DNA from: Bailinhaonella thermotolerans
GTDB lineage: Bacteria > Actinomycetota > Actinomycetes > Streptosporangiales > Streptosporangiaceae
Length of the DNA: 64,000 bases
Direction: 5' to 3'
NCBI RefSeq assembly: GCF_003594875.1
Contig: NZ_QZEY01000022.1
Span: 62,001 to 126,000, forward strand
The notes beneath the pieces are model-generated. The model saw only the letters and a program-made list of their open reading frames with translations, ran no database searches and was not told where the DNA came from. A program made the position numbers and the translations under genes. Below, in pieces: positions 44,764 to 55,395 of this stretch (its first letter is position 1; every line of letters begins with the position of its first letter).

Positions 44764-46068
44764 TCAGGCGGGGGTGGTGGTGGCGATCTGGTGGAGGGCC
44801 AGCAGGAGGCGGTCGATGTGCTCCTCCTGGGTGCCGACGCCGAAGCTGGCGCGGATGGCGGTGGCGGTGCCCGCCGTGCCGCAGCCGGAGCCGCCGGGCT
44901 CGGTGGCCGGGTCGGTGTCGGGGGCGCCGAGGAGGTGGCGCACGAAGGGGTGAGCGCAGAACTTGCCGTCGCGGACGCCGATGGCGTGGTCGGAGGAGAG
45001 CTTCTCGGCGACCTCGCGGGCGGTCCAGCCGTCCACGACGAAGGAGACGATGCCGACGCGGGGCTGCTCGTCCCACAGGGTCAGCTCGCGCACGCCCGGG
45101 ATCTCGGCCAGGCCGGTGCGGAGGCGGGCGAGCAGGCGCTCCTCCTCGGCGATGAGCGAGTCCCAGCCCGTGGCGGTGAGGGCGTCGCAGGCGGCGGCCA
45201 GGGCCAGCGCGCCCAGGACGTTCGGGGTGCCGGCCTCGTGGCGCTGCTCGGGGTCCTCGTGCCACTCGACGTCGGAGGTCACGTTGCGGCTCGCGCCCCC
45301 GCCGTACAGGTACGGCTCGGCGGCCGACAGCCAGTCGGGCCGGCCGATGAGGACGCCCGCGCCGAAGGGGGCGTAGAGCTTGTGGCCGGAGAAGGCGACG
45401 TAGTCGAGGTCGAGCGCGGCGATCTCCAGCGGCCGGTGCGGCGCGAGCTGGGCGGCGTCCACGACGATGCGCGCGCCGGCCTCGTGGGCGACCCGGGCCA
45501 GCTCGGCGATGGGCCACAGCTCGCCGGTGACGTTGGAGGCGGCGGTGACCGCGAGCAGCCGGGAGCCGACGGGCCCGGTGGACAGGGCCTGGCGGGCGGC
45601 GGCGACGGCCTCGGCCGGGGACCGCGGGGCGGCCAGCCGTACGACGCGGTGGCCGCGCTGCCAGGGCAGCAGGGCCGCGTGGTGCTCGGTCTCGAAGACC
45701 ACGACGGTCGTGTACGGCGGGAGCGCGCCGCTGAGCAGGTTCATCGCGTCGGTGGTGTTGCGGGTGAAGATGACCGCGTCGTCCTCGCGGGCCCCCGCGA
45801 ACGCCCGCACGCTGTGCCGCGCCTGCTCGTAGCGCTGCGTGGTGAGCTGGGAGGCGTACCCCGCGCCGCGGTGCACGCTGCTGTAGGCCGGGAGCGCCGC
45901 GTCGATCGCGTCGCGCACCGGCCGCAGACAGGGGGCGCTGGCCGCGTAGTCGAGGTTCGCGTACGGCACCAGCTCGCCCGACGACACCGGGACCGTCAGG
46001 TCGGCGCCGAGCACGGACAGGGCGGCGGCGGAACGGGTGCGCTGAGCGGGAACGGTGGTGGTGGTCAC
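44764..46068 (-). CDS. Class V aminotransferase, cysteine desulfurase-like, under SAM-IV riboswitch
   Basis: A 434-residue PLP enzyme of fold type I. YANLDYAASAPCLRPVRDAI begins the domain, TRNTTDAMNLLSGALP binds the cofactor phosphate, VVDAAQLAPHRPLEI contains the Asp that pairs with the pyridine nitrogen, and the Schiff-base Lys is in VAFSGHKLYAPFGAGVLIG. KFCAHPFVRHLLGA near the C-terminus is where desulfurases carry a mobile catalytic Cys, but its spacing differs. The SAM-IV leader implies a role in sulfur or methionine metabolism. GTG 46068 has GAGGAGG upstream. Substrate unassigned. Confidence 0.9.
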   Translation of the reverse strand: MTTTTVPAQRTRSAAALSVLGADLTVPVSSGELVPYANLDYAASAPCLRPVRDAIDAALPAYSSVHRGAGYASQLTTQRYEQARHSVRAFAGAREDDAVIFTRNTTDAMNLLSGALPPYTTVVVFETEHHAALLPWQRGHRVVRLAAPRSPAEAVAAARQALSTGPVGSRLLAVTAASNVTGELWPIAELARVAHEAGARIVVDAAQLAPHRPLEIAALDLDYVAFSGHKLYAPFGAGVLIGRPDWLSAAEPYLYGGGASRNVTSDVEWHEDPEQRHEAGTPNVLGALALAAACDALTATGWDSLIAEEERLLARLRTGLAEIPGVRELTLWDEQPRVGIVSFVVDGWTAREVAEKLSSDHAIGVRDGKFCAHPFVRHLLGAPDTDPATEPGGSGCGTAGTATAIRASFGVGTQEEHIDRLLLALHQIATTTPA

Positions 46069-46121
46069 GCCGATTACCTCCTCGGGATCATCGGACCCCG
46101 ACGATCGGCGTCGGTACGGCG

Positions 46122-46240
46122 GAGCCCGCGCTTGCCCTGGACACCTCGTCCAGAACCAGGTCTTCACCCGGGGCACCCCGCCGCGGACGCGAGGGTTGCC
46201 GGCCAGCTAGCCGGGGCTTGTCGCTGGCGCTCATGACCTA
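46122..46240 (-). ncRNA. SAM-IV riboswitch
   Basis: On the minus strand the sequence begins GGTCATGAGCGCCAGCGAC, continues AAGCCCCGGCTAGCTGGCCG, GCAACCCTCG, GGCGGGGTGCCCCGGGTGA, GACC and ends GGCAAGCGCGGGC. These are the conserved core and pseudoknot elements of the SAM-IV class, which binds S-adenosylmethionine and is confined mostly to actinobacteria. The aminotransferase GTG is 54 bases after the end given here, so the region between (with GAGGAGG) can be the expression platform. Confidence 0.93.
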
Positions 46241-46247
46241 CGGCGGG

Positions 46248-46277
46248 ACTATAACCAGATCCCGCTTAACATGGCAA
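46248..46277 (-). promoter_or_regulatory. Promoter of the SAM-IV transcript
   Basis: Reading the minus strand, TTGCCA (46277-46272), an 18-base spacer and TATAGT (46253-46248) form a good -35/-10 pair, predicting a start at about 46241, the 5' end of the riboswitch. It overlaps the start codon of the divergent P450 gene. Confidence 0.7.
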
Positions 46278-47479
46278 ACGTGCGCTTTGACCCGTGGTCT
46301 CCGGAATTCGTCGCCCAGCCGTACTCCGCCTACGCCGACCTGCGGCGGAGCGGGCCGGTCCACTACTACGAGCCCTCCAACCAGTGGCTCGTCCCCCGGC
46401 ACGCCGACGTGAACGCCCTGCTGCGCGACCGCCGCCTCGGCCGGTCGTACCTCCACGTCGCGACGCACGAGGAGATGGGCCGCACGGCGCCGCCGGACTG
46501 GCAGGAGCCGTTCTGGCTGCTGCAGCACACCAGCATGCTCGACGTCGAGCCGCCCGTGCACACGCGCCTGCGCCGCCTGGTCTCCAAGGCGTTCACGCCC
46601 CGCATGGTGGAGGCGCTCCGGCCGCAGGTGCGCCGCATCGCCCAGGACCTGGTGGACGCGTTCGTGGAGAAGGGCGGCGGCGACCTGGTGTCGGAGGTGG
46701 CCGAGCCGCTCCCGGTCACGGTGATCGCCGCGATGCTGGGCGTTCCCGAGTCCGACCGGCACCTGCTGCGCCCCTGGTCCGCCGACATCTGCGGGATGTA
46801 CGAGCTGAACCCGTCGGAGGAGGCCCAGCACAAGGCCGTGCGCGCGTCGCGCGAGTTCGCCGACTACCTGCGCGAGCTGGCGCGCGCCCGCCGTGCCGAC
46901 CCGGGCGACGACCTGATCAGCGCGCTCGCGCAGGTCGCGGAGGAGGGCGACCGGCTCACCGAGGACGAGCTGATCGGCACCTGCGTCGTGCTCCTCAACG
47001 CCGGGCACGAGGCCACGGTGAACGTCACGGGCAACGGCTGGTGGTCGCTCTTCCGCAACCCCGCCGAGCTGGCCCGCCTGCGCGCCGACCACTCGCTCCT
47101 GCCGACGGCGATCGAGGAGCTGATGCGCTGGGACACCCCGCTGCAGATGTTCGAGCGGTGGGTGCTGGAGGACATCGAGATCCACGGGGTGGAGATCCCG
47201 CGCGGGTCGGAGCTGGCGCTGCTGTTCGGCTCGGCCAACCGCGACCCCGACGCCTTCGAGGACCCCGACCGGCTCGACGTCGGCCGCGCCGACAACCCGC
47301 ACATCTCCTTCGGCGCGGGCATCCACTTCTGCCTCGGCGCGCCGCTGGCCCGCGTGGAGCTGCTGGAGTCCTTCGGCGCCCTCCTGCGCACGGCCCCGGA
47401 GATGGAGCTGGCCGAGGAGCCCCGCTGGAAGCCCGGCTACGTGATCCGCGGGCTGGAGTCCCTCCAGGTCCGCGTCTGA
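46271..47479 (+). CDS. Cytochrome P450
   Basis: A 402-residue bacterial class I P450. I-helix oxygen-binding segment LLNAGHEATVNVTGN (A-G-H-E-A-T), K-helix ExxR in AIEELMRWDTPLQMFERW, and heme-binding loop FGAGIHFCLGAPLAR with the axial Cys. No ferredoxin or reductase gene is adjacent, so electron donors come from elsewhere, and the substrate is unknown. It is divergent from the SAM-IV-controlled aminotransferase. No good Shine-Dalgarno is seen before ATG 46271. Confidence 0.95.
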   Translation: MANVRFDPWSPEFVAQPYSAYADLRRSGPVHYYEPSNQWLVPRHADVNALLRDRRLGRSYLHVATHEEMGRTAPPDWQEPFWLLQHTSMLDVEPPVHTRLRRLVSKAFTPRMVEALRPQVRRIAQDLVDAFVEKGGGDLVSEVAEPLPVTVIAAMLGVPESDRHLLRPWSADICGMYELNPSEEAQHKAVRASREFADYLRELARARRADPGDDLISALAQVAEEGDRLTEDELIGTCVVLLNAGHEATVNVTGNGWWSLFRNPAELARLRADHSLLPTAIEELMRWDTPLQMFERWVLEDIEIHGVEIPRGSELALLFGSANRDPDAFEDPDRLDVGRADNPHISFGAGIHFCLGAPLARVELLESFGALLRTAPEMELAEEPRWKPGYVIRGLESLQVRV

Positions 47480-47597
47480 GCCGTCCCGCGTTCGCCGACG
47501 CCATGACGGCCCGCCGCCGGGACATGTCCGCATGAGTCCGGCGCGGAACCATCACCACGTCAGCGAAGCGAGCGGCGGCCCCCCTGGGGGCGGGCTC

Positions 47598-48530
47598 CTA
47601 CGGGGCTCCGGTGAGGTGGAGGGTCTGGTCGAAGACGCCGGAGCCGGGGGTGGTCTCGCCCGTCACCCGCGTGGCGTCGATCCACAGGCCGCCGTAGCCG
47701 CACACGTCGGACTGGTCGGGGCCGTGGAGTTCGCCGCCCCCGCTGAGCTGGAGTTCGTCCACGGCGGGGTCGGGCCTGCCGGGGCGGTCCCGGTTGAAGA
47801 CCTCGATCTCCACGTCCGGCGGATATCCCCACCCGGGCTGCGGCTCCACCAGCCCGAACCGGCAGTGGGAGGTGTGCCCGTTCAGCGTCACGGCCAGGTC
47901 GATCATGAAGGCCGGGTTCCGGCCGGGCAGCCGCAGCACGCCGTCGCGCTCGCCCCACGGGCCGGGGAACTCGCCGGGGCCCTGGTGGAACGCGCCGGAC
48001 GCCCGCAGGCCGGTCACCGCGCTGATCGTGGTCTCGCCGTAGTGGTGGGGGCAGGCGCCGCCGGGCGTCCCCATGTCGGCGCGGAAGGAGTCCAGGACGA
48101 CGGAGCCGTCCGCGGCGATCGACCCGCCGATCTCGGCGAAGTCGCAGAAGGGCGAGATCGACCCCCACCCGGGCACCTGGAGCAGCATGGACGCCGTCCC
48201 GGTGGCCCGGAACCTGCCGCTGTACGGAGCCCCCGTCGCCGAGTCCTTCCTGATGACGGCGGGAGAGTCGGCGAAGGAGCCGGCGGGCGCGCGGGCGGCG
48301 GAGCCCGGCGCGGCCGAAGCCGGGGCCGCGGCCGAAGCCGGGGCCGCGGCCGAAGCCGGGGCCGGGGCCGGGGCCGGAGCCGGGGCCGGGGCCGGAGCCG
48401 GGGCCGGAGCCGAAGCCGGAGCCGGGGCCGGAGCCGAAGTCTGGGCCGAAGCCGGGGCGCTCAGGGCGAGAGGGGCGAGGAGTGCGGCGGTGGCGGCGGC
48501 CAGCCGGGCTCTGGGGCGGGAGCGAGGCAC
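47598..48530 (-). CDS. Secreted protein with Ala-Pro linker, unknown C-terminal domain
   Basis: A 310-residue exported protein. GTG 48530 is preceded by AGGAGGAAGG and starts a signal peptide, PRSRPRARLAAATAALLAPL, ending near SAPASAQ. A linker of about 45 residues consists of AP and ASAAAP repeats, encoded by GCCGGGGCC-type hexanucleotide repeats (48300-48445). The C-terminal domain of about 220 residues is beta-rich with four Cys (FCDFAEIGG, GGACPHHYGE, SHCRFGLVE, SDVCGYGGLW). I do not recognise it; it may be a cell-surface or lectin-like domain. Confidence 0.82.
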   Translation of the reverse strand: MPRSRPRARLAAATAALLAPLALSAPASAQTSAPAPAPASAPAPAPAPAPAPAPAPAPASAAAPASAAAPASAAPGSAARAPAGSFADSPAVIRKDSATGAPYSGRFRATGTASMLLQVPGWGSISPFCDFAEIGGSIAADGSVVLDSFRADMGTPGGACPHHYGETTISAVTGLRASGAFHQGPGEFPGPWGERDGVLRLPGRNPAFMIDLAVTLNGHTSHCRFGLVEPQPGWGYPPDVEIEVFNRDRPGRPDPAVDELQLSGGGELHGPDQSDVCGYGGLWIDATRVTGETTPGSGVFDQTLHLTGAP

Positions 48531-48822
48531 GGTCCTTCCTCCTGACGTGCCCGCGGGACGCAGGGCGTGGCCTCCCGTTCTCCGTGGCCGGACCGGGATT
48601 CCGCCAGGCGTTGACCGCTGGTCCAATAACTCCCCATGATCGGAACATCCCGAGATCACCCGGTCAAGAGGCGTCCCGCGGACCGAGCACGCGCGAGCCG
48701 TACGGCCGGCGCGAAAGCGTGCGGCGGCGCGGCCCGACGCGACCCGCGGCCGGCGGGCGGGCGGGCGGCGCCGTACGGCCGGCGGCGGCGCGTGCGGCCG
48801 GGGCCGAGCGGGAGCGGGCTGG
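48531..48822 (+). other. Gene-free spacer with CCGTACGG copies
   Basis: A 292-base space upstream of the secreted-protein gene. It has two GCCGTACGGCCGGCG-type copies (near 48700 and 48770), both continuing into CGGCG-rich sequence. A comparatively A+T-rich patch around 48610-48650 may hold the promoter of the secreted-protein gene. No ORF is supported. Confidence 0.4.
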
Positions 48823-49443
48823 TCAGGCGGGGCGGACGTCCAGGCCCAAAGCCGTCGCGATGACCATGGTCTGGTTGACGTCGACGATGGCTCCGGCCAA
48901 CTGGACGGTGTGCGGGTCCAGCGAGGTCAGGTCGCTGCCGCGCAGGTCGCAGCGGGTCAGGTCGGCCTTGGAGAGCCACGCGCCGGACAGGTCGGTGTCG
49001 CGCAGGACCGCGCCGTTGAGACGGGCGCCGGTCAGGTCGGCCTCGCGCATGCGCACACCCCTGAAGGAGGCGCCGTGCAGGTCCGCGCCGGGCAGGCCGG
49101 TCATCGACCAGTCGCCGCCCTCGGCCTTCATCAGGTCGTGGGAGCAGCCGTCGAACAGGCTGCCGATCATCTTGCAGCCCTCGAAGGTGGTGTCGAAGAG
49201 GTTGCACCGCACGAACGTGCAGTTCACGAACGCCGCGTCGGTGAAGACCGCCGCGTTGAAGCGCACACTGCGGAAGGTGCACTCGTGGAACGTCACCGCC
49301 CGGCCGGTGGCCTCGGTCATGTCCACGTCCACGAACAGGACGTTCGGGTGATCCTCGCCGCTCAGGTCGCGGCCGTCCCAGTCCGCGCCGCTGACGGTGG
49401 TGTCGGTGGGCGCGGCGGGCCGCCCGTGCTTGCGGTCAGCCAT
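48823..49443 (-). CDS. Pentapeptide-repeat protein
   Basis: A 206-residue protein folding mostly as a right-handed quadrilateral beta helix. The A(D/N)LxX-type repeats are clear in the C-terminal half: GADLHGASFRGVRMREADLT, GARLNGAVLRDTDLSGAW, KADLTRCDLRGSDL, and looser ones earlier (FHECTFRSVRFNAAVFTDAA). Relatives include gyrase-protecting proteins, but most are of unknown role. ATG 49443 begins the conserved MADRKHGR; an ATG at 49470 with TAGCGT eight bases upstream is an alternative leaderless start that adds nine residues. Confidence 0.88.
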   Translation of the reverse strand: MADRKHGRPAAPTDTTVSGADWDGRDLSGEDHPNVLFVDVDMTEATGRAVTFHECTFRSVRFNAAVFTDAAFVNCTFVRCNLFDTTFEGCKMIGSLFDGCSHDLMKAEGGDWSMTGLPGADLHGASFRGVRMREADLTGARLNGAVLRDTDLSGAWLSKADLTRCDLRGSDLTSLDPHTVQLAGAIVDVNQTMVIATALGLDVRPA

Positions 49444-49499
49444 CGGAACACCGGAGTGCGCGCATGCCACCCGACGCTACCCGCGGCCTCCGACAATCC

Positions 49500-49985
49500 T
49501 CACGGGTGGTGCACCGGCGGGGGCTCGGGGGGCGGCTCGTCCCGGCCGGAGCCGTCCTTGGGCACGCGGCAGCAGTACTCCAGGAACAGCGCGGCCCCGA
49601 CCAGGGCGACCGCGGCGATGAAGGACCCGCCCGCCACCAGGGCGTCGCGGGCGGGCGTCTCCTGGTCGAGCATCGGGAGCACGTGGAGGGCGAACCCGGC
49701 GAAGACGCCCGCCAGGACCGCCCCGGCGTAGGCCGAGGCCTTGGCGAGCGCGGCCAGGCGGGCCACGGTCAGCGGCTCGACCGGCTTCGTGCCCTCCTTG
49801 CGCTGGATGCGGCCCCGCGTGAGCCAGCCGGTGTAGGCCTCGCCGAGCGCGAGCAGCAACAGGGACGGCGCGGCCGTCCAGGGAAGCGTGGGCAGGTCGG
49901 AGTAGGCGCCGCGCAGCGGGACCCAGACGAGCAGGGCGCACACGACGACCACGGCGACGAGCAGGGCCGGGCGGGTCGGCTTCAC
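49500..49985 (-). CDS. DUF3180 membrane protein
   Basis: A 161-residue protein with four predicted membrane helices: LLVAVVVVCALLVWVPL, APSLLLLALGEAYTGWL, AYAGAVLAGVFAGFALHVL and GGSFIAAVALVGAALFLEYC, with a Pro-rich tail. It matches DUF3180, found directly after folK in most actinobacterial folate clusters. The function is not known. GTG start with AAGGGAAAC upstream; 51 bases after the folK stop, so probably the last gene of the operon. Confidence 0.9.
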   Translation of the reverse strand: MKPTRPALLVAVVVVCALLVWVPLRGAYSDLPTLPWTAAPSLLLLALGEAYTGWLTRGRIQRKEGTKPVEPLTVARLAALAKASAYAGAVLAGVFAGFALHVLPMLDQETPARDALVAGGSFIAAVALVGAALFLEYCCRVPKDGSGRDEPPPEPPPVHHP

Positions 49986-50036
49986 ACGTTTCCCTTCATG
50001 TTCTCCTTCAACGCTTACCCGCCGGAGTCATTCCCG

Positions 50037-50549
50037 TCACTCCGGCGTCTGCAGCACCCGGTCCGTACGGCGGACGCCCTGGTCCTCAAGACCCGGCAGC
50101 AGGTCGGCCACGCGGCCCCGCCCGGGGAGCTCGGCGTCGGGGTCCACGTCGAGCCACGGCCGCAGCACGAACGCCCGCTCGTGCGCGCGCGGATGCGGCA
50201 GCGTCAGCTCCGGGTCGTCCGACCGCTCGTCGCCCACGGTCACGATGTCCACGTCGAGCGTCCGCGGGCCCCAGCGCTCGCGGCGCACCCGCTGGAACGC
50301 GGCCTCCACGCCCTGCGCGCGCTCCAGCAGCGTGCGCGGGCCGAACGCGGTCTCGGCGACCACGACGACGTTGAGGTACGGCCCCTGCTCGGGACCGCCG
50401 ACGGGGTCGGTCTCGTAGATCGGCGAGACCGCGACGAAGTCGAGCCCGGGCGCGTCGAACAGCGCGTCCACGGCCCCCTGGAGGGTGTCGAAGCGGTCGC
50501 CCAGGTTGCTGCCCAGGGACAGGACGACCCGGCGCCGCTCGGGCCTCAT
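50037..50549 (-). CDS. folK: Hydroxymethyl-dihydropterin pyrophosphokinase
   Basis: A 170-residue HPPK. RRVVLSLGSNLGDRFDTLQG opens the ferredoxin-like fold; VSPIYETDPVGGPEQGPYLN binds the pterin; ERWGPRTLDVDIVTVG holds the two Asp that chelate magnesium, and LPHPRAHERAFVLRPWLDVD completes the active site. It transfers pyrophosphate from ATP to the pterin for FolP. The ATG at 50549 overlaps the folB stop (ATGA). Confidence 0.96.
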   Translation of the reverse strand: MRPERRRVVLSLGSNLGDRFDTLQGAVDALFDAPGLDFVAVSPIYETDPVGGPEQGPYLNVVVVAETAFGPRTLLERAQGVEAAFQRVRRERWGPRTLDVDIVTVGDERSDDPELTLPHPRAHERAFVLRPWLDVDPDAELPGRGRVADLLPGLEDQGVRRTDRVLQTPE

Positions 50550-50911
50550 GCGCGGCCCCGGACGATCGTGACCGACACGTCGGCGAAGGGGTGCGGCACG
50601 GGGGCCGCCGGCTTGTGCACGGTCACCTCGACCTCCTCCACGAGCGGCTCGGCCAGGCAGGCGTCGGCCAGGCGCTGGGCGAGCGTCTCGATCAGGTCCA
50701 CGGGCTCGCCCTCGACGACCGCGACGAGCCGCGACGCCAGCTCCCCGTAGTGGACCGTCTTGTTCAGGTCGTCGCCCGCCGCCGCGGGCCGGGTGTCCAG
50801 CCCCAGCGTGACGTCGACGACGAACTCCTGCCCGAGCTGCCGCTCGGCGGCGAGCACGCCGTGCCGGCCCCGGGCGCGCAGGCCCGTGACCCTGACCCTG
50901 TCGAGCGTCAC
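50546..50911 (-). CDS. folB: Dihydroneopterin aldolase
   Basis: A 121-residue T-fold enzyme. LDRVRVTGLRARGRHGVLAA and ERQLGQEFVVDVTLGLDTRP start the fold; TVHYGELASRLVAVVEGEPV and DLIETLAQRLADACL carry the pterin-binding Glu, and VTVHKPAAPVPHPFADVSVT has the catalytic Lys. Start GTG at 50911 overlaps the preceding stop by four bases (GTGA). Confidence 0.96.
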   Translation of the reverse strand: MTLDRVRVTGLRARGRHGVLAAERQLGQEFVVDVTLGLDTRPAAAGDDLNKTVHYGELASRLVAVVEGEPVDLIETLAQRLADACLAEPLVEEVEVTVHKPAAPVPHPFADVSVTIVRGRA

Positions 50912-51357
50912 TGCTCGTCCACCTCCTCCTCGACTTGGTCCAGTACGGGAGAGCCGTGGTGCAGCCACAGCTTCCAGCCCTCGCCCGTGCGGACGAAGGC
51001 GTTGGTCGAGACGACGTTGCCGCCGGGCGCGAAGCTCGGCTCCTCGGTCTCGCTGGCCGTCAGGATGTTCTCGGAGCAGGTCAGCACGGCGATGTCCCCC
51101 GACACGGCCACCTGCACGTCGGTCAGCACGAACTGGATGTACTTCGTGTTGGCCATGATGAGCGCCAGCGACCGCAGGACCTCGCCCCGGCCGCGCAGCA
51201 GCGGCCACCCGGGGTGCACACAGGAGATCTCCCGGCCGTCGGCGTCGTGCGCCCACAGCGCGTTCATGCGGTCGAGGTCGGCGTTCTCGAAGGCCCCGTA
51301 GAACTCCTGGTTCGCCGCCTCCACCGCGTGGATGTCCGCCGCGGACCCCACGCTCAT
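50908..51357 (-). CDS. NTF2-like (SnoaL) protein inside the folate operon
   Basis: A 149-residue cone-shaped NTF2 fold: IHAVEAANQEFYGAFENADL, MNALWAHDADGREISCVHPG, LLRGRGEVLRSLALIMANT and GWKLWLHHGSPVL. No catalytic role is established for this family. The gene is coupled on both sides (ATGA with folP, GTGA with folB), so it is made together with the pterin enzymes, which suggests a link to folate metabolism. This gene order also occurs in other actinobacteria. Confidence 0.88.
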   Translation of the reverse strand: MSVGSAADIHAVEAANQEFYGAFENADLDRMNALWAHDADGREISCVHPGWPLLRGRGEVLRSLALIMANTKYIQFVLTDVQVAVSGDIAVLTCSENILTASETEEPSFAPGGNVVSTNAFVRTGEGWKLWLHHGSPVLDQVEEEVDEQ

Positions 51358-52310
51358 CGAACTCCACCCAATGTCCCACCGGCCTCTCCGGGCGCGCCTC
51401 CCGCGTCGCCCAACTCGCGTGCGCCCCCGGCACGGACTTCTTCCGTGGTGTTCGCCCGCCGTGCCCCGCCCCACGCTGCGGCGACGCGGACGGCGTCGGC
51501 GTTGGCCCGTACGTCGTGGACGCGCACGCACCACGCCCCCGCCTGCGCGGCGAGCGCGGTGACGGCCACCGTCGCGTCGTCGCACCGGCTGAAGGGACGG
51601 GGAGTGCCGTCCTGATCGGCAAGGAGTCTGCCCAGGAATCGTTTGCGTGAAGCGCCGATCAGGAGGGGATGCCCAAGATCGGAGAGAACGTCGAGATATG
51701 CGAGCAATGCCCAGTTGTGTGCTGAGTGCTTCGCGAATCCCAATCCCGGGTCGAGCACGATCATCTCCGGCTCCACGCCCTCGGAGATCACCGAGTCCAC
51801 GCGCCGGGCCAGCTCGTCCCGCACCTCGCGCACCGGGTCGGCGTAGACCGCCCGGGTGAGCATGTCGTGGCTGTGCCCCCGCCAGTGCATCACGACGTAC
51901 GGCACGCGCGCGCGGGCCACCACGCGCGGCATGTCCGGGTCGGCGAGGCCGCCGCTCACGTCGTTGACGAGAACGGCCCCGGCCTCGACCGCGGCCTCGG
52001 CCACCTCGGCCCGCATGGTGTCCACGCTCACCGGGACGCCCTCCTGGGCCAGCGCCTTGATCACCGGCTCGACCCGGCGCAGCTCCTCCTCGTAGGAGAC
52101 CCGCTGCGCCCCCGGGCGCGTGGACTCCCCGCCCACGTCCACGATGTCGGCCCCCTCGTCCACGAGCTCCAGCCCATGGCGTACGGCGGCGTCGGGGTCG
52201 AACCAGCGCCCGCCGTCGGAGAACGAGTCCGGGGTCACGTTGACCACGCCCATCACCAGGCAACGCCCCAGATCGGGGAGCCCGGGCACGGCATGCGCAG
52301 TCAAGGTCAT
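51354..52310 (-). CDS. folP: Dihydropteroate synthase
   Basis: A 318-residue TIM barrel, the sulfonamide target. Signature 1 is VMGVVNVTPDSFSDGGRWFD, signature 2 includes GADIVDVGGESTRPGA; VLVNDVSGG, MIVLDPGLGFAKHSAHNW and LIGASRKRFLGRLL bind the pterin and pABA. A C-terminal tail of some 30 residues is Gly/Ala-rich. TAGGCT ends seven bases before the ATG without a Shine-Dalgarno, so folP probably opens its own leaderless transcript after the terminator at 52471-52494. Confidence 0.96.
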   Translation of the reverse strand: MTLTAHAVPGLPDLGRCLVMGVVNVTPDSFSDGGRWFDPDAAVRHGLELVDEGADIVDVGGESTRPGAQRVSYEEELRRVEPVIKALAQEGVPVSVDTMRAEVAEAAVEAGAVLVNDVSGGLADPDMPRVVARARVPYVVMHWRGHSHDMLTRAVYADPVREVRDELARRVDSVISEGVEPEMIVLDPGLGFAKHSAHNWALLAYLDVLSDLGHPLLIGASRKRFLGRLLADQDGTPRPFSRCDDATVAVTALAAQAGAWCVRVHDVRANADAVRVAAAWGGARRANTTEEVRAGGARELGDAGGAPGEAGGTLGGVR

Positions 52311-52470
52311 GCCGTTCAGCCTATGCGTAGATCGCGGGCGATTCCGCCCCAGGGGTTGCCCTGGCCTCCCGCCGCCCCGGGTGCTCACCCTCCCGGCGTA
52401 CGCCCCGGGAGAGACATCCACGCCCGCGCGGCGGGAGGACCCGGGCGGCCGGTGCCGGAGTATGAGAAAA

Positions 52471-52494
52471 CGCCCCGGGCCGGGGCCCGGGGCG
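52471..52494 (-). terminator. Intrinsic terminator between folE and folP
   Basis: CGCCCCGGGC (52471-52480) pairs with GCCCGGGGCG (52485-52494), 4-base loop. Read on the minus strand the stem is followed directly by TTTTCTCAT, so it has a real U-tract. It lies 14 bases beyond the folE stop and should end the upstream transcript. Confidence 0.85.
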
Positions 52495-52508
52495 CTCTCT
52501 TGGTACGG

Positions 52509-53099
52509 CTAACGGCGGCCGAGGATGAGGCTCATGGCCTCGGCGCGGGTCTTCTCGCATTCGCGGAAGTCGCCGCGGACGGCCGACGTGATGGTCTTCG
52601 CGCCGGGCTTGCGGACACCCCGCATGGTCATGCACAGGTGCTCGGCCTCGACGACCACGATCGCGCCGCGCGGCTCCAGGACCCGCATGATCGCGTCGGC
52701 GATCTGCGAGGTCATGCGCTCCTGGACCTGCGGGCGGCGGGCGTAGACGTCCACCAGGCGGGCGAGCTTGGACAGTCCGGTGATCTGGCCCTTCTCGTTG
52801 GGCGTGTAGCCGACGTGGGCGACACCGACGAACGGCACGAGGTGGTGCTCGCAGGTGGACACCATCTCGATGTCCTTGACGAGCACCATCTCGTCGTGGT
52901 CGGCGTCGAACACGGTGTTCAGCACGTCCTCGGGCTCCTGCCCCAGGCCGGCGAACTGCTCGGCGTACGCGCGGGCGACGCGGGCCGGCGTCTCCCGGAG
53001 GCCGTCCCGGTTCGGATCCTCACCGATCGCGAGAAGGATCTCGCGCACGGCCTTCTCGATCCGGTCCGAGTCGACGTCGAGGTGCGGGTGCTGAGCCAA
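52509..53099 (-). CDS. folE: GTP cyclohydrolase I
   Basis: A 196-residue enzyme producing dihydroneopterin triphosphate. Zinc ligands are in [19 protein letters not shown] and [35 protein letters not shown] and [15 protein letters not shown] complete the GTP site. The start is TTG at 53099 with GGAG ahead; only two bases separate it from the ftsH stop, so the two are coupled. Confidence 0.97.
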   Translation of the reverse strand: MAQHPHLDVDSDRIEKAVREILLAIGEDPNRDGLRETPARVARAYAEQFAGLGQEPEDVLNTVFDADHDEMVLVKDIEMVSTCEHHLVPFVGVAHVGYTPNEKGQITGLSKLARLVDVYARRPQVQERMTSQIADAIMRVLEPRGAIVVVEAEHLCMTMRGVRKPGAKTITSAVRGDFRECEKTRAEAMSLILGRR

Positions 53100-53101
53100 G
53101 A

Positions 53102-55126
<2,025 letters not shown>

Positions 55127-55395
55127 CCGATGCGGAACCCCGGCGGGCCCGTCCCTTCCTGACCAGCAATTCGGAACCCCGGGAGACCCGGGGCCGCGGC
55201 GTCCTTAGCCGCACCTACGGAATACCCGGAGCCGCCGAAAGGTAGCCCCTGCGTACCCCGAAGGTACACCGATCACCAAACAGGCACGTCCTCCTGCGAT
55301 AACCGGCGTCTTCCTTACCAACGTACGTCAGTTCCTTGCGTGTTCCCTGCCACGGTGCCGAATATCCCCTTCACGTCCACTTTGTCCCCGTAGCG

